From Marivirga arenosa (GTDB lineage: Bacteria; Bacteroidota; Bacteroidia; Cytophagales; Cyclobacteriaceae), in the NCBI RefSeq assembly GCF_030503875.2, contig NZ_CP129968.2, forward strand, positions 2,320,001 to 2,384,000: DNA of 64,000 nt, written 5' to 3'. The notes under the pieces were generated by a model. The model worked only from the letters and a program-made list of their open reading frames with translations. It was not told the origin of the DNA and did not search any database. The stretch's first letter is position 1, and every line of letters begins with the position of its first letter. The position numbers were made by a program, and so were the translations under genes. Positions 31,419 to 40,183 of this stretch are shown here, in pieces.

Positions 31419-34400
31419 TTAATTATACTTTTCACCTCTTTTAATCCATTTATCGATATCCTTAGCGTCCCTATTTTTCGGTAAGCCAGGATGAATCACC
31501 TGAGCCGTACATTTTTCAGCAGCAACCACTAAATCCGAATATGGGCCTCCAATAGGATCTTTGATGTAGGCTTTTTTATCTTCATTGTAGGCGAAAATCT
31601 TTGGATTTAAATTGATACATTCATCACATGATGTACACTCATCGCTTTCAAGCCAAGGTTCCATCCCTGCTTCTTGCTGTGGAATTGGATCTTCTTCTTT
31701 TTGTGCTGTTTCAGTTTTAGGTTCTTCCTTAACTGCTACAGCAGTCTGTTGCTCATGAACATTAGATTGATTTAATTCAACTGATTCAGTAACTGCAATT
31801 GGTTTTATACTGGGATCAATTTTGACATCCCCATTACCTGAGGCTAGTTGCATCAATTTTTGAGTGATTTTCTGAACTACTTCAGATCTGATTTTACTTT
31901 CAAGATCAACTTCAGAAGTAGTATCCATTTTAGCTTCATAATCTGATAAATCACGTAGCATTATCCAGAAATCTCTTCTTTCCTCGCAAGATTCTACTAT
32001 GGTTTTATCTACCAATACTCTGCTCAGCTGATTATTACGATCTACAGCCCATATGTATGGAAATTTATCTTCTCTGTCTGATTTTTCTAGATTTAAGAAA
32101 TCAGAAAGCATAAGCATTTTATCATTCCAACTATTCCTTGGAGCATTTCTAAAATGCTTTCTAAAACGAGCTTCAGTAATTGCAAAATCTGCGAAAGTCA
32201 TCGGTACTTCCATTGATTTCTGAATCCCATTTTCCTCATATTTCAATTCATATGAAGGCCAATCTTGATCAATAGCCGGGTTTCCTTTAAGATCTAGTGC
32301 TTCCTCTACCTTCACTCCCAAATCAGGATTATACTTGAAGAGTGGATAAGCTCTAGACTCAACAGCTAATTTAGCTTGATGTACACCCATATCATCTGCC
32401 ACACCATGTTCTGGCTGGCAGGTAGTATAAAGATTGAATAGAGCAGGTCTTTTGGTACTTAATCCATCTATGAAACCTTCTATCATATGACTGGTATGCG
32501 CAAGGCTAGATTGCATCACATAAGTGTTTCTATGCGCCATTGCGATAAGTCCTATTTCTTTTCTAGGCTCTGGTTTACCTTTCCATACTTTTCCATATTG
32601 AGCCATGTCAGATACCTGCCCAATAAAGCCTGAGGTACATGCTTGACCGCCAGTATTTGAATATACCTGAGTATCGACAGTGATGACTTTAATTGGTTTT
32701 CCTGATGCCATCATTCTAGAAAGGTTTTGAAAACCTATATCATACATGGCACCATCACCACCTAATGCTACAACTGGGGGGCAAAGCAGCCACTCTTCAT
32801 CTGTAAATTGATGCCAGTTGAAATAGGTGAAGAAGTCTTTATTATCCTCTGGATCATATTTTCCAGCTAATTCTAATTCAGCTTTTCTTATGGCTACAAA
32901 TCCTTCTGCCATTTTTGCCATATGTCCTTCAAAAATACCCATTGCCATAGAGGTAGAATCCTGAAATAAATGATTAGCCCAAGGGAATGGATATGGATTA
33001 TATGGATAGGTACTTCCCCAAACAGAAGTACATCCTGTGGCATTGGTCATCCCCATTGAGGATCTTCCTTTACCGGTATTGCCTTCTGTATATTTCCATC
33101 TCAATCTTTTTAATTGCGATAACAAATGGGTGGTTTCAGCTAGCCAGTCCTGGTCGATTGGTATGCTTCCATTTTCGGCTTCTAATTTTGAAGTAATAAC
33201 AGACATGCTAAGATCTGTATCATTAGAATCCTTTAAAATTCTTTCTATCGCTTCAGTATCATTAATATTTACCGTTTCAATTAGTTTAGCTTGAATACGT
33301 TGTTCTAACTTTTCAATTAATTCATCAAGTTTTGTAATGTGTTTTTTGATGCGTGGCTGCATCAATGATTCTACTGTTGCTATAAATAAATGGACTACGG
33401 ATTTCTCTGAACAACCTAAGCAGGCTCCATCTCCGCTTGAAAAACTTGAATAGGCTTCCTTATTAAGCAACAAGGTTTCTAAAGGACCAATTTTAGCCTC
33501 CAGATCATCTATTCGATTGTATTTCTCTGGTGTATTGGGTAAATCATTCCATAGATCCCAATTCTTTCTTAAGTTAGCTACTGATTCCTCTGTTTGAGTT
33601 ACTGCTTTCAAAGCGTCATCATCACAAACCTGAATACACTCATTACAACCTTTACATGCATTTGGATTAATAGTGATACTGAATAATCCACCGCTATTAG
33701 GTGATTTCTTTTCGTTTAAATGATAATATGGTCGAGTAAGTGCAAATTGAAAATCACCCAATTCTTCTTTAAACCAACCTAATTCTTGCACAAGATCAGT
33801 TTCTTCTTTATGATCCTCTATCATTTGTGCTATCGCATCCTGTAAATAATTATTTACAGTGGCACCATTTGATGCACTATTAAATCTGGCTCTAATTTTT
33901 CCTTCCATGCTGCGTACTGCTTTCTGAAGGTGTTTTACATTATCGTGCTCTTTCTTAACTCTCTTTACTACAGTATCTAGAACATCTTTTAAGTCACTCA
34001 CTAAGCCTGGTATAGCAGTATCAGGACATGCAGTATAACATTTACCACAAGCAGTACAGTTGTTTGCATTCCACTCAGGGTGAGTAAAACGTATTCCTGT
34101 CATATCTCTGAAGTTTGAGGATGCAGCAGGCATCAAACTCAATCCAATAAATGGATCGGTAAGATTATCGCTACCCATACCTTGAGCATAGAAATTACCG
34201 GTTTGTTCCCAAAATCGATGGATATCACTCAATTTAGATTTACTCTTTGGTGTGTCTTTTAACATCATTGGAAGAGGTACTCCAACTTCAGCTTTCGATT
34301 TATTGCCTGAACCATTTTGAACAACTTTTTCAGTGATTTCATGAACCTCTGTAAAGCCTCTTTTTACCACTCTCATATTATCATCCACCACTCTTTGTCC

Positions 34401-36413
34401 TTTGCTACCAAATTTGGATTGCAATTGATCTTCAATTGCTTTTAACAGCTGTTTATCATTAAGTCCTGCTGATTCCATTAAAGGAGAAGCGGCAAAGAAT
34501 GCTCCCTGGAAGGCTATTCCCTGCATACGTAACTGTAGTTCAGGATCAGTAGCTTCTTCTCTTGCGATCTTAAATCCGTCTATATAGAAAATTCGAATAT
34601 CATTCTTTACAATAAGTTTTTGATATTGCTTAGGAATAGAATTCCATACTTCTTCCGGATTGTTTTTATCACTCTGAATAATAAAACACCCCCCTTTTTT
34701 GAGTCCAGCTAGTGCATTTGTATGCTTGAATACATTTGGATCAGGAGACAACACTACATCTACAAAATAGAATTCACTATTCATTCTAATAGGTTCTGGT
34801 GCGGCTGCTAAATAGTAGGTTGTAGGTTGTCCTTTTTTCTCTGATCCATATTTAGGGTTTGCTTTAATATCATATCCTAAGAGGTCATACAAGGTCATCG
34901 CTAAGTTTTTACCAGTTGTAATGGCGCCCCAACCTCCTACCGAATGAAAACGGACGGTTGTGGCTCCTTTTGGCATAAGGTTAGGATTTTCAGAACCATG
35001 CACAGCTAATTCTTTTACTTTAGGATATGCAGCTTCTATAGTTTCTTGATACTCTCTTTGTTTCGGTGTAAATGGGTGGTCATGAATAAAATCTATTGAT
35101 AGATAGAATTGCTTTTTATGCTTACCATCAGGTAACATATTTTCAACAGCTCCAATAATTCCTTCTGCTTGTAAATCACGGCTTCCCATACCAAATGAAC
35201 CTGAATAAATTTTTGGAGCATCTTTAGGTTGATAGGATTCTAAATCTGGATAGGATTTATCTTCCTTCGAAATTCCGTTCTCTAAACATTTTGAGATAAC
35301 GGCTCTTAATTCACGTGCAATGGGAAGATCCTCAGCAAGAGGTTGATCTAATCTTTCCAAGACCACCACTCCTTTTTTACCTTTAATGTATTTCGACAAC
35401 AAATCAGCCGGGAACGGACGGAACATAACCAAATCCAATACACCTACTTTTAGTTTTCTCGTTTTTCTTAAGTAGTCAGCTACTACTTCAGCACTTGAAA
35501 CTACACTCCCCTGACCTAATATTAAGTAGTCTGCATCCTCTACTTTATAAGTCATGACTCTTTGATATTGTCTGTGTGTTAGTTCTGCATATTCTTTAAA
35601 TGCTCTATCACTTAGCTCTTTTATATGATCAAAAAAGAATGGCCTTTGAGCTGCAACACTCTGCATATAGGAGTCTTGGTTTTGAACAATACCCGCCATA
35701 ACTGGATTATCAACATCCCATAATTCAGGAATTCTTCGTCTTTGTTCTCCATATATAATTCTTTGAGCTGGAGTTGGAGTGTCAATTATATCATCAGGTC
35801 TTCCTAGATATTCTTTAATTAGCTCACGTTCTGGTACTTTTAGGCTTTCAATTAAGTGAGTAGTTAAGAACCCATCTTGAGCAATAATTCCGGGTGTAAG
35901 TGCTAATTCAGCAATGCGGTGAGCAATTACATTCAAATCCGCAACATGCTGGGCATTTTTAGCAAACATTTGAAAGAAGCCTGTATCATCAACAGCATGA
36001 TAATCATCATGACCCGCATGCACATTTAATGTTGATTTAGTCATGGCTCTGGCTCCAATGTTCAACACATAAGTAAGACGCTTTCCTACTGCTGCATATA
36101 AAGATTCATGCATATAGGCAATCCCTTGTCCGGAAGAGAAATTAGCGGCTCTTTGACCCGTCATAGAAAGACCAGCCGTTACAGCTGCTGCAGCATGCTC
36201 ACCTTCTGGTTCTATAAAGATTAAGGGTTTATCAGATATATTTAAGTGACCTTTGGCTGCTTCTTCTGCCCAATATTCCCCCATTTGGGTTGAGGGTGTG
36301 ATTGGATACGCACCGGCAGCATCTGACGACTCACGCTCACAACTAATGGCAGCAGAGTTGCCATCCATAGCAGCAGGGATTCCAGGATATTTAGCTTTGA
36401 TATTCTTACTCAT
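31419..36413 (-). CDS. nifJ: Pyruvate:ferredoxin oxidoreductase, oversized, with C-terminal tethered ferredoxin
   Basis: 1664 residues; single-chain PFORs are usually near 1200. The domain order is normal: alpha (GAYPITPSTQMGEYW near 35-50), gamma (RFHSVGGWGAITTGKN near 490), two-cluster ferredoxin domain and TPP domain (GGDGAMYDIG near 1220; YSNTGGQA; LYTTC). The extra length is in three places: a helical insert between the two cluster motifs (CTACGKCYTAC near 786 and CKGCNECIQVC near 921), an insert of about 100 residues between CLGCSE (near 1000) and NATGCTSVWG, and a C-terminal single-cluster ferredoxin (CTSCDECINLNP, last 80 residues) on a Glu/Gln-rich linker (1515-1583). It makes acetyl-CoA, CO2 and reduced ferredoxin from pyruvate. 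Confidence 0.93.
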   Translation of the reverse strand: MSKNIKAKYPGIPAAMDGNSAAISCERESSDAAGAYPITPSTQMGEYWAEEAAKGHLNISDKPLIFIEPEGEHAAAAVTAGLSMTGQRAANFSSGQGIAYMHESLYAAVGKRLTYVLNIGARAMTKSTLNVHAGHDDYHAVDDTGFFQMFAKNAQHVADLNVIAHRIAELALTPGIIAQDGFLTTHLIESLKVPERELIKEYLGRPDDIIDTPTPAQRIIYGEQRRRIPELWDVDNPVMAGIVQNQDSYMQSVAAQRPFFFDHIKELSDRAFKEYAELTHRQYQRVMTYKVEDADYLILGQGSVVSSAEVVADYLRKTRKLKVGVLDLVMFRPFPADLLSKYIKGKKGVVVLERLDQPLAEDLPIARELRAVISKCLENGISKEDKSYPDLESYQPKDAPKIYSGSFGMGSRDLQAEGIIGAVENMLPDGKHKKQFYLSIDFIHDHPFTPKQREYQETIEAAYPKVKELAVHGSENPNLMPKGATTVRFHSVGGWGAITTGKNLAMTLYDLLGYDIKANPKYGSEKKGQPTTYYLAAAPEPIRMNSEFYFVDVVLSPDPNVFKHTNALAGLKKGGCFIIQSDKNNPEEVWNSIPKQYQKLIVKNDIRIFYIDGFKIAREEATDPELQLRMQGIAFQGAFFAASPLMESAGLNDKQLLKAIEDQLQSKFGSKGQRVVDDNMRVVKRGFTEVHEITEKVVQNGSGNKSKAEVGVPLPMMLKDTPKSKSKLSDIHRFWEQTGNFYAQGMGSDNLTDPFIGLSLMPAASSNFRDMTGIRFTHPEWNANNCTACGKCYTACPDTAIPGLVSDLKDVLDTVVKRVKKEHDNVKHLQKAVRSMEGKIRARFNSASNGATVNNYLQDAIAQMIEDHKEETDLVQELGWFKEELGDFQFALTRPYYHLNEKKSPNSGGLFSITINPNACKGCNECIQVCDDDALKAVTQTEESVANLRKNWDLWNDLPNTPEKYNRIDDLEAKIGPLETLLLNKEAYSSFSSGDGACLGCSEKSVVHLFIATVESLMQPRIKKHITKLDELIEKLEQRIQAKLIETVNINDTEAIERILKDSNDTDLSMSVITSKLEAENGSIPIDQDWLAETTHLLSQLKRLRWKYTEGNTGKGRSSMGMTNATGCTSVWGSTYPYNPYPFPWANHLFQDSTSMAMGIFEGHMAKMAEGFVAIRKAELELAGKYDPEDNKDFFTYFNWHQFTDEEWLLCPPVVALGGDGAMYDIGFQNLSRMMASGKPIKVITVDTQVYSNTGGQACTSGFIGQVSDMAQYGKVWKGKPEPRKEIGLIAMAHRNTYVMQSSLAHTSHMIEGFIDGLSTKRPALFNLYTTCQPEHGVADDMGVHQAKLAVESRAYPLFKYNPDLGVKVEEALDLKGNPAIDQDWPSYELKYEENGIQKSMEVPMTFADFAITEARFRKHFRNAPRNSWNDKMLMLSDFLNLEKSDREDKFPYIWAVDRNNQLSRVLVDKTIVESCEERRDFWIMLRDLSDYEAKMDTTSEVDLESKIRSEVVQKITQKLMQLASGNGDVKIDPSIKPIAVTESVELNQSNVHEQQTAVAVKEEPKTETAQKEEDPIPQQEAGMEPWLESDECTSCDECINLNPKIFAYNEDKKAYIKDPIGGPYSDLVVAAEKCTAQVIHPGLPKNRDAKDIDKWIKRGEKYN

Positions 36414-36431
36414 GACTTTAAATTTTAGATA

Positions 36432-36794
36432 TTAATGACTAGCCATAATCATGTTCTTGGTTCTTTTAGCCATAGCTACAAAGCTGTTAGCTGTATCCAT
36501 ATTCATCCACACATCTTCGCTTTGAATAGGGTGATACATAGGTGCTAAATGAAGTTCATTGAAATTAGGATCAATATTGCGGCAGGCAGTTAATAAATCT
36601 TTTATTGGAGTAGCTTCTTTAAATTCTTCACCATGCTTGGTTAAATAACTACCTAAATAATTTATAACTGCTCGATATGCATTCTGACAAACGCTGTAAG
36701 GCACTACATCCTCTTCTGGTTTGTATAATTCGTTCTCGGCTTTCGATAGTAATTCGTCCGCTTTTTCTAGTCTGGTTTTTAATAGCTCTTCCAT
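36432..36794 (-). CDS. HEPN-like small helical protein
   Basis: 120 residues from the chosen ATG (MEELLKTRLEKADELL); a longer frame starting at 36857 would run through the FNR-type box and adds a non-conserved hydrophobic leader. The pattern of four to five helices (AYRAVINYLGSYLTKHG, IKDLLTACRNIDPNF, ANSFVAMAKRTKNMI) resembles HEPN domains that bind nucleotides or form helical dimers. The RNase-type Rx4-6H motif is not seen, so a toxin role is unlikely. It starts the PFOR-rnf operon, 18 bp before the PFOR gene, and may help PFOR assembly or regulation (inference). Confidence 0.65.
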   Translation of the reverse strand: MEELLKTRLEKADELLSKAENELYKPEEDVVPYSVCQNAYRAVINYLGSYLTKHGEEFKEATPIKDLLTACRNIDPNFNELHLAPMYHPIQSEDVWMNMDTANSFVAMAKRTKNMIMASH

Positions 36795-36850
36795 GATTTT
36801 AGGTAGTTTTATTATGCTAATAAATCTACAAAAGGCTATTAAGGTAAATA

Positions 36851-36864
36851 CTGACATAAGTCAG
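36851..36864 (-). promoter_or_regulatory. FNR/CRP-type box upstream of the HEPN-PFOR-rnf operon
   Basis: CTGACATAAGTCAG, TGAC-N4-GTCA. Centre about 63 bp before the HEPN-like gene start; it is the only such palindrome ahead of this ten-gene operon. Confidence 0.75.
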
Positions 36865-36967
36865 TAAATAGGTTGATCTTTGTCGGAAGGCTTGTTTATT
36901 TCAATTATTTAGGTTTTAGCTAAATAAGATTGGTTATCTATATTGATTAATCAGAGATGAAATTAAA

Positions 36968-37010
36968 AAGTCTGTATGCTTTGCTTCCCAAAAGCTTTAC
37001 ATACAGACTT
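36968..37010 (-). terminator. Rho-independent terminator after the Crp/Fnr gene
   Basis: AAGTCTGTATG and CATACAGACTT form an 11-bp perfect stem; on the minus strand a T-run follows. It lies 30 bp past the regulator stop. Confidence 0.8.
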
Positions 37011-37040
37011 GCTTATATATAGATTGATAGGCTTCTAAAT

Positions 37041-37736
37041 TTATTTATACATCTGAGCTATCCGGTTCAAGGCTTTCATGTCTTTAATGATTATATAATG
37101 ATCATGTAAATCTACCAGATTCTCCGATTTAAATTCAGAAAGTAAACGGATAGAAGTTTCTTTAGCCGTTCCAATTAACTTAGCCAAATCAGCCCTACTT
37201 AATGTAATTTCGGAGTTATTATCCTTAGCATAAATAGTATTCAGTTCTAATAGCATAGCTGCAAGTCTTCCTCTGACAGGTTCGTATGCTGAAGAAACTA
37301 GCTTGTCTTCAACTTTATTGAGACTATTACATAAATCTTGTACCAAAAAATTCATCAATGCAGGATCATTGTCAACTACTTTTTTAAAATCTTCTCCGCT
37401 AACATATAAGATGTCAGCATCCTTAAGAACTTCTGTATATTCATGAAATCTATGGTCATTTAGAAGGGCTTCATGACCTATGAAATCTCCTTTTGATAAG
37501 ATTTTAATGATTTGTTCCTTACCGTCTACACCAAACTTACTTACTTTAATTTCACCAGAATCAATCATGTAAAATCCTCTCGCAATATTGCCAACATTAA
37601 ACAAAATTTGTCCTTTGTTGAATTTTAATTCTTCCGCGTATTGAATAAGAGAGTTTAAAGGGGAATTAAAACTATTATGTGTAATCTTAAACAACTCATT
37701 ATCAATAGATAAATGGGGTATTACATCATTTTTCAT
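37041..37736 (-). CDS. Crp/Fnr-family transcriptional regulator without Fe-S cysteines
   Basis: 231 residues. Cyclic-nucleotide-binding-like domain (about 15-135: FNVGNIARGFYMIDSGEIKV, LSKGDFIGHEALL), a dimer helix and a winged helix-turn-helix (LSRADLAKLIGTAKETSIRLL, 179-199). The recognition helix has Glu193 and Arg197, four residues apart as in E. coli FNR (Glu209 and Arg213), which read TGA...TCA half-sites. Only one Cys (136) is present, so it is not an FNR-type iron-sulfur oxygen sensor; haem, nitric oxide, nucleotide or another signal must be used. A monocistronic gene with a perfect inverted repeat right before its start. It is the best candidate reader of the TGAY-N4-RTCA boxes, by inference. 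Confidence 0.9.
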   Translation of the reverse strand: MKNDVIPHLSIDNELFKITHNSFNSPLNSLIQYAEELKFNKGQILFNVGNIARGFYMIDSGEIKVSKFGVDGKEQIIKILSKGDFIGHEALLNDHRFHEYTEVLKDADILYVSGEDFKKVVDNDPALMNFLVQDLCNSLNKVEDKLVSSAYEPVRGRLAAMLLELNTIYAKDNNSEITLSRADLAKLIGTAKETSIRLLSEFKSENLVDLHDHYIIIKDMKALNRIAQMYK

Positions 37737-37740
37737 CTCT

Positions 37741-37777
37741 ATGGTATTTTATTGGGATTATGATATAAAAATACCAT
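37741..37777 (-). promoter_or_regulatory. Inverted repeat at the start of the Crp/Fnr gene
   Basis: ATGGTATTTT and AAAATACCAT, a perfect 10-bp inverted repeat spaced by 17 bases, begins 4 bp before the start codon. It may be an autoregulatory operator or an mRNA hairpin at the ribosome site. Confidence 0.55.
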
Positions 37778-37817
37778 ATCTATTAATTAGATGATAGACG
37801 TAAAAAGCTGAATTCTA

Positions 37818-37837
37818 TCTAGGTGAAAACACCTAGA
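37818..37837 (-). terminator. Short perfect hairpin after the NarL-type regulator gene
   Basis: TCTAGGTG-AAAA-CACCTAGA, an 8-bp stem with a tetraloop 10 bp past the response regulator stop. The T-rich tail on the minus strand is weak and displaced, so it may be a terminator or a regulatory palindrome upstream of the Crp/Fnr gene. Confidence 0.45.
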
Positions 37838-37846
37838 GTATAAGAA

Positions 37847-38512
37847 TTAAAGAGTATGCGTTAAAGCATACTTGACTAATCCTGCAGTATTTTTCGCGTT
37901 AAGTTTCTGAAGTAGGTTTCTTCTATGACTATCCACCGTTCTAGGGCTTAGGAACAGTTTTTTTGCTATTTCAGTATTGGTAAATTCCGCGGCTATTAAG
38001 GTTAAAACCTCTTTTTCCCTATTTGTTAAATGAATAAAAGACGTTGGTTTGCTTTTCTCTTTTGTATTATTTTTTGAGGTAAAATGATGGGCTAATTTCA
38101 CAGAAGATTCCTTATCAAAATAACTTTTTCCTTTTGCAACACTGCAAACAGCTTGAATTAATTCTTTCTTTTCTGTTGTTTTTAGGATATAACCTAATGC
38201 TGCCGCCTCTAACATACTTACAATATAGGGTTCATCATCATGAATGGATAAAGCCAATACATTCAATTTCGGAAAATGTTTTTTAAGATATCTAGTCGTT
38301 TCTACTCCATCCATTTCAGGCATTGATATATCCATTATAACCACCTTTATTTTTGAAGCAATTTCCTGTATGGAAGGAATAGCTTCTTTTCCATTAGCAG
38401 CTTCTCCTATTATGTTAATATTTTCATTATCGCTTAATAATGCACGGATACCATTCCTAACAATTTGGTGGTCATCTACTAAAAATACATTAACTTGATT
38501 TTTATTAATCAT
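37847..38512 (-). CDS. NarL/LuxR-family response regulator
   Basis: 221 residues. Receiver domain with VDDHQIVR, phospho-acceptor Asp61 (VVIMDISMPEMDG) and Lys in LKTTEKKE; LuxR-type helix-turn-helix at the C-terminus (LTNREKEVLTLIAAEFTNTE, then SPRTVDSHRRNLLQKL). It is the evident partner of the histidine kinase gene just upstream (38-bp gap). The pair is of the class that includes oxygen- and redox-sensing systems such as DosR/DevR. Confidence 0.93.
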   Translation of the reverse strand: MINKNQVNVFLVDDHQIVRNGIRALLSDNENINIIGEAANGKEAIPSIQEIASKIKVVIMDISMPEMDGVETTRYLKKHFPKLNVLALSIHDDEPYIVSMLEAAALGYILKTTEKKELIQAVCSVAKGKSYFDKESSVKLAHHFTSKNNTKEKSKPTSFIHLTNREKEVLTLIAAEFTNTEIAKKLFLSPRTVDSHRRNLLQKLNAKNTAGLVKYALTHTL

Positions 38513-38550
38513 CAGTGATAAGCCCTTATTTATAATCTAATACGACTTTT

Positions 38551-39987
38551 TCAAATTACGGTTTGTTCCATCAAAATCTTATCTGTTATAGGCAGAGATG
38601 CCATTATTATGACACCTTTTCCTTTGGATGATTCAATGGTAATATCTCCATTCATTGAATCAATTCTTGCTTTTATATTTTGTATTCCCATTCCTTCAGA
38701 GTTACCAAGATGAAGGTTAGTGTTAAAACCTATACCGTTATCTTGATAAATAATTTGAATGAATTCTTCAATTTTTTGGATTTGGATACTTATTGAATCA
38801 GCCTCAGCATGTTTGATGGTATTTTGAATTAGCTCTTGTAAAATACGATATATATTTAGCGCATACATTTGATCTAAACTTTTACTTAAACCGTCTGATT
38901 GATAATTGACCATAATATTATTGGTCTCAGTTGTTCTTTCAATTAAATCATTTAAAGCTTTCTCTAAGCCATGATTAATAATAATCGATGGCATTAAATC
39001 ATGTGAAATAGCTCGTATTTCTGAAATAGTATTGAGTACTAAATTTAGTCCCTCGTCAAATGCTTTTTGATTGCTTTCAGGAAGTGTAAAGATGGCATCT
39101 TTTATTGATTTTAAATTCATAGATACTGCAGAGAGTGTCTGAATCACGCCATCGTGTAATTCCATAGCCACTCTTTTTCTTTCTTTTTCGGTAGCTAATA
39201 AAACTATATTATTTTGTGACTTCTTCAATGCTTCTTGTTCTGTAATATCAATTCCAGAGCTTAAAGTACCTGTTATTTTATCTTTCTGATTTTTTATTAC
39301 AGTATTGTGCCACTGAATTAGCCTTTTTTCACCTGATTTCGATTCAATAGAAGAGGTCACAATTTTAGTATCACTAATTCTACCATTTATTAATTCATTA
39401 AATAGTAGCTTTATTCTGGGTCTATCATGATCCGAAATGAAAGTATTAAACCAATTTAGGCCTACGGCTTCATCTTGAGAAACTCCTAAAATTAGGCATC
39501 CTTCATCATTTATTAATTGAATATTGCCTTTTTGATCAAGTTCAAGAAATATGGTTTTCGAGAGCTTTAGAAATAGTTTTGCTCTATCAGCATACTTTTG
39601 CATATTAATTTCAGCAAGCCTTTTATCTGTTACATTGGTAAGTTGAGCTATTGAATAAACTTCTCCATCATCTTCAAAACTATTTAGGCCAATTTTTAAC
39701 CATATTGGTTTACCATCCTTTCTTATGCCTTCAAATTCTAAATTATGATGCCTGGGCCTGGGAATTGGATTTTTAATGTAGGATTTTCTTTTTTGGTCAT
39801 GACTTCCTATAAAAGCTTTTGGAATTAGGGTATCTAGCGGTTTATTTAATAATTCACCTGATTCATAACCGAAGATTTTCTCAAGACTTTCATTTACCCA
39901 TAGAATTTTTCCCCCTTGACTCACAACAATTATACCTTCATCTATATATTGGTATATTAGTTTACAATAGGCAGTATTAGACAACAT
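38551..39987 (-). CDS. PAS-domain histidine kinase (HisKA_3 type)
   Basis: 478 residues, no membrane segment. Two PAS domains (about 10-120 and 135-250), then a HisKA_3 dimerisation region with the phospho-accepting His278 (VAMELHDGVIQTLSAV) and an HATPase_c domain (YRILQELIQNTIKHAEA, YQDNGIGFNT, GMGIQNIKARIDSM). A cytoplasmic kinase with PAS input suggests sensing of an internal cue such as redox state or a bound cofactor. The first PAS keeps an ordinary VNESLEKIFGYESGEL motif, with no obvious haem ligand that I can assign. Pairs with the NarL-type regulator. An FNR-type box lies about 83 bp upstream. Confidence 0.92.
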   Translation of the reverse strand: MLSNTAYCKLIYQYIDEGIIVVSQGGKILWVNESLEKIFGYESGELLNKPLDTLIPKAFIGSHDQKRKSYIKNPIPRPRHHNLEFEGIRKDGKPIWLKIGLNSFEDDGEVYSIAQLTNVTDKRLAEINMQKYADRAKLFLKLSKTIFLELDQKGNIQLINDEGCLILGVSQDEAVGLNWFNTFISDHDRPRIKLLFNELINGRISDTKIVTSSIESKSGEKRLIQWHNTVIKNQKDKITGTLSSGIDITEQEALKKSQNNIVLLATEKERKRVAMELHDGVIQTLSAVSMNLKSIKDAIFTLPESNQKAFDEGLNLVLNTISEIRAISHDLMPSIIINHGLEKALNDLIERTTETNNIMVNYQSDGLSKSLDQMYALNIYRILQELIQNTIKHAEADSISIQIQKIEEFIQIIYQDNGIGFNTNLHLGNSEGMGIQNIKARIDSMNGDITIESSKGKGVIIMASLPITDKILMEQTVI

Positions 39988-40046
39988 TTTTTACTTTCAT
40001 TTGAATATTATTAAATTTCAGTAATATTCTTTACAAAAGTTATAAG

Positions 40047-40060
40047 GTCAATCATTTGAC
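40047..40060. promoter_or_regulatory. GTCAA-N4-TTGAC palindrome in the kinase/hsp20 divergent promoter
   Basis: GTCAATCATTTGAC, a palindrome whose half-sites are the inverse of the FNR-type boxes. It sits 4 bp from the box at 40064 and could be a second operator for another regulator, or incidental. Confidence 0.35.
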
Positions 40061-40063
40061 AAT

Positions 40064-40077
40064 ATGATATAAATCAT
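40064..40077 (-). promoter_or_regulatory. FNR/CRP-type box upstream of the histidine kinase operon
   Basis: ATGATATAAATCAT, TGAT-N4-ATCA with A/T flanks, centred about 83 bp before the kinase start. Confidence 0.75.
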
Positions 40078-40147
40078 TGTTTGTACACTATCCAATCAAT
40101 GCAAATTTTACTCTAAACCAACTGAAATTTAGATTTTTAACACTACA

Positions 40148-40161
40148 ATGATTAAAGTCAT
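40148..40161 (+). promoter_or_regulatory. FNR/CRP-type box 1 upstream of hsp20
   Basis: ATGATTAAAGTCAT, centred about 88 bp before the chosen hsp20 start. A second box follows 22 bp away, centre to centre. Confidence 0.75.
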
Positions 40162-40169
40162 TTTAGCCT

Positions 40170-40183
40170 TTGACTGCTATCAT
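40170..40183 (+). promoter_or_regulatory. FNR/CRP-type box 2 upstream of hsp20
   Basis: TTGACTGCTATCAT, TGAC-N4-ATCA, centred 22 bp (two helical turns) from the previous box, so two dimers could bind on the same DNA face. Confidence 0.7.

Noticed and set aside
36432..36794. HEPN toxin of a toxin-antitoxin pair
   Set aside because: No Rx4-6H motif and no antitoxin or nucleotidyltransferase neighbour; it is the first gene of a metabolic operon.
37741..37777. FNR-type box upstream of the Crp/Fnr gene (TGATATAAAAAT)
   Set aside because: Only one half-site fits; the wider inverted repeat there is of different sequence, so it was listed separately.
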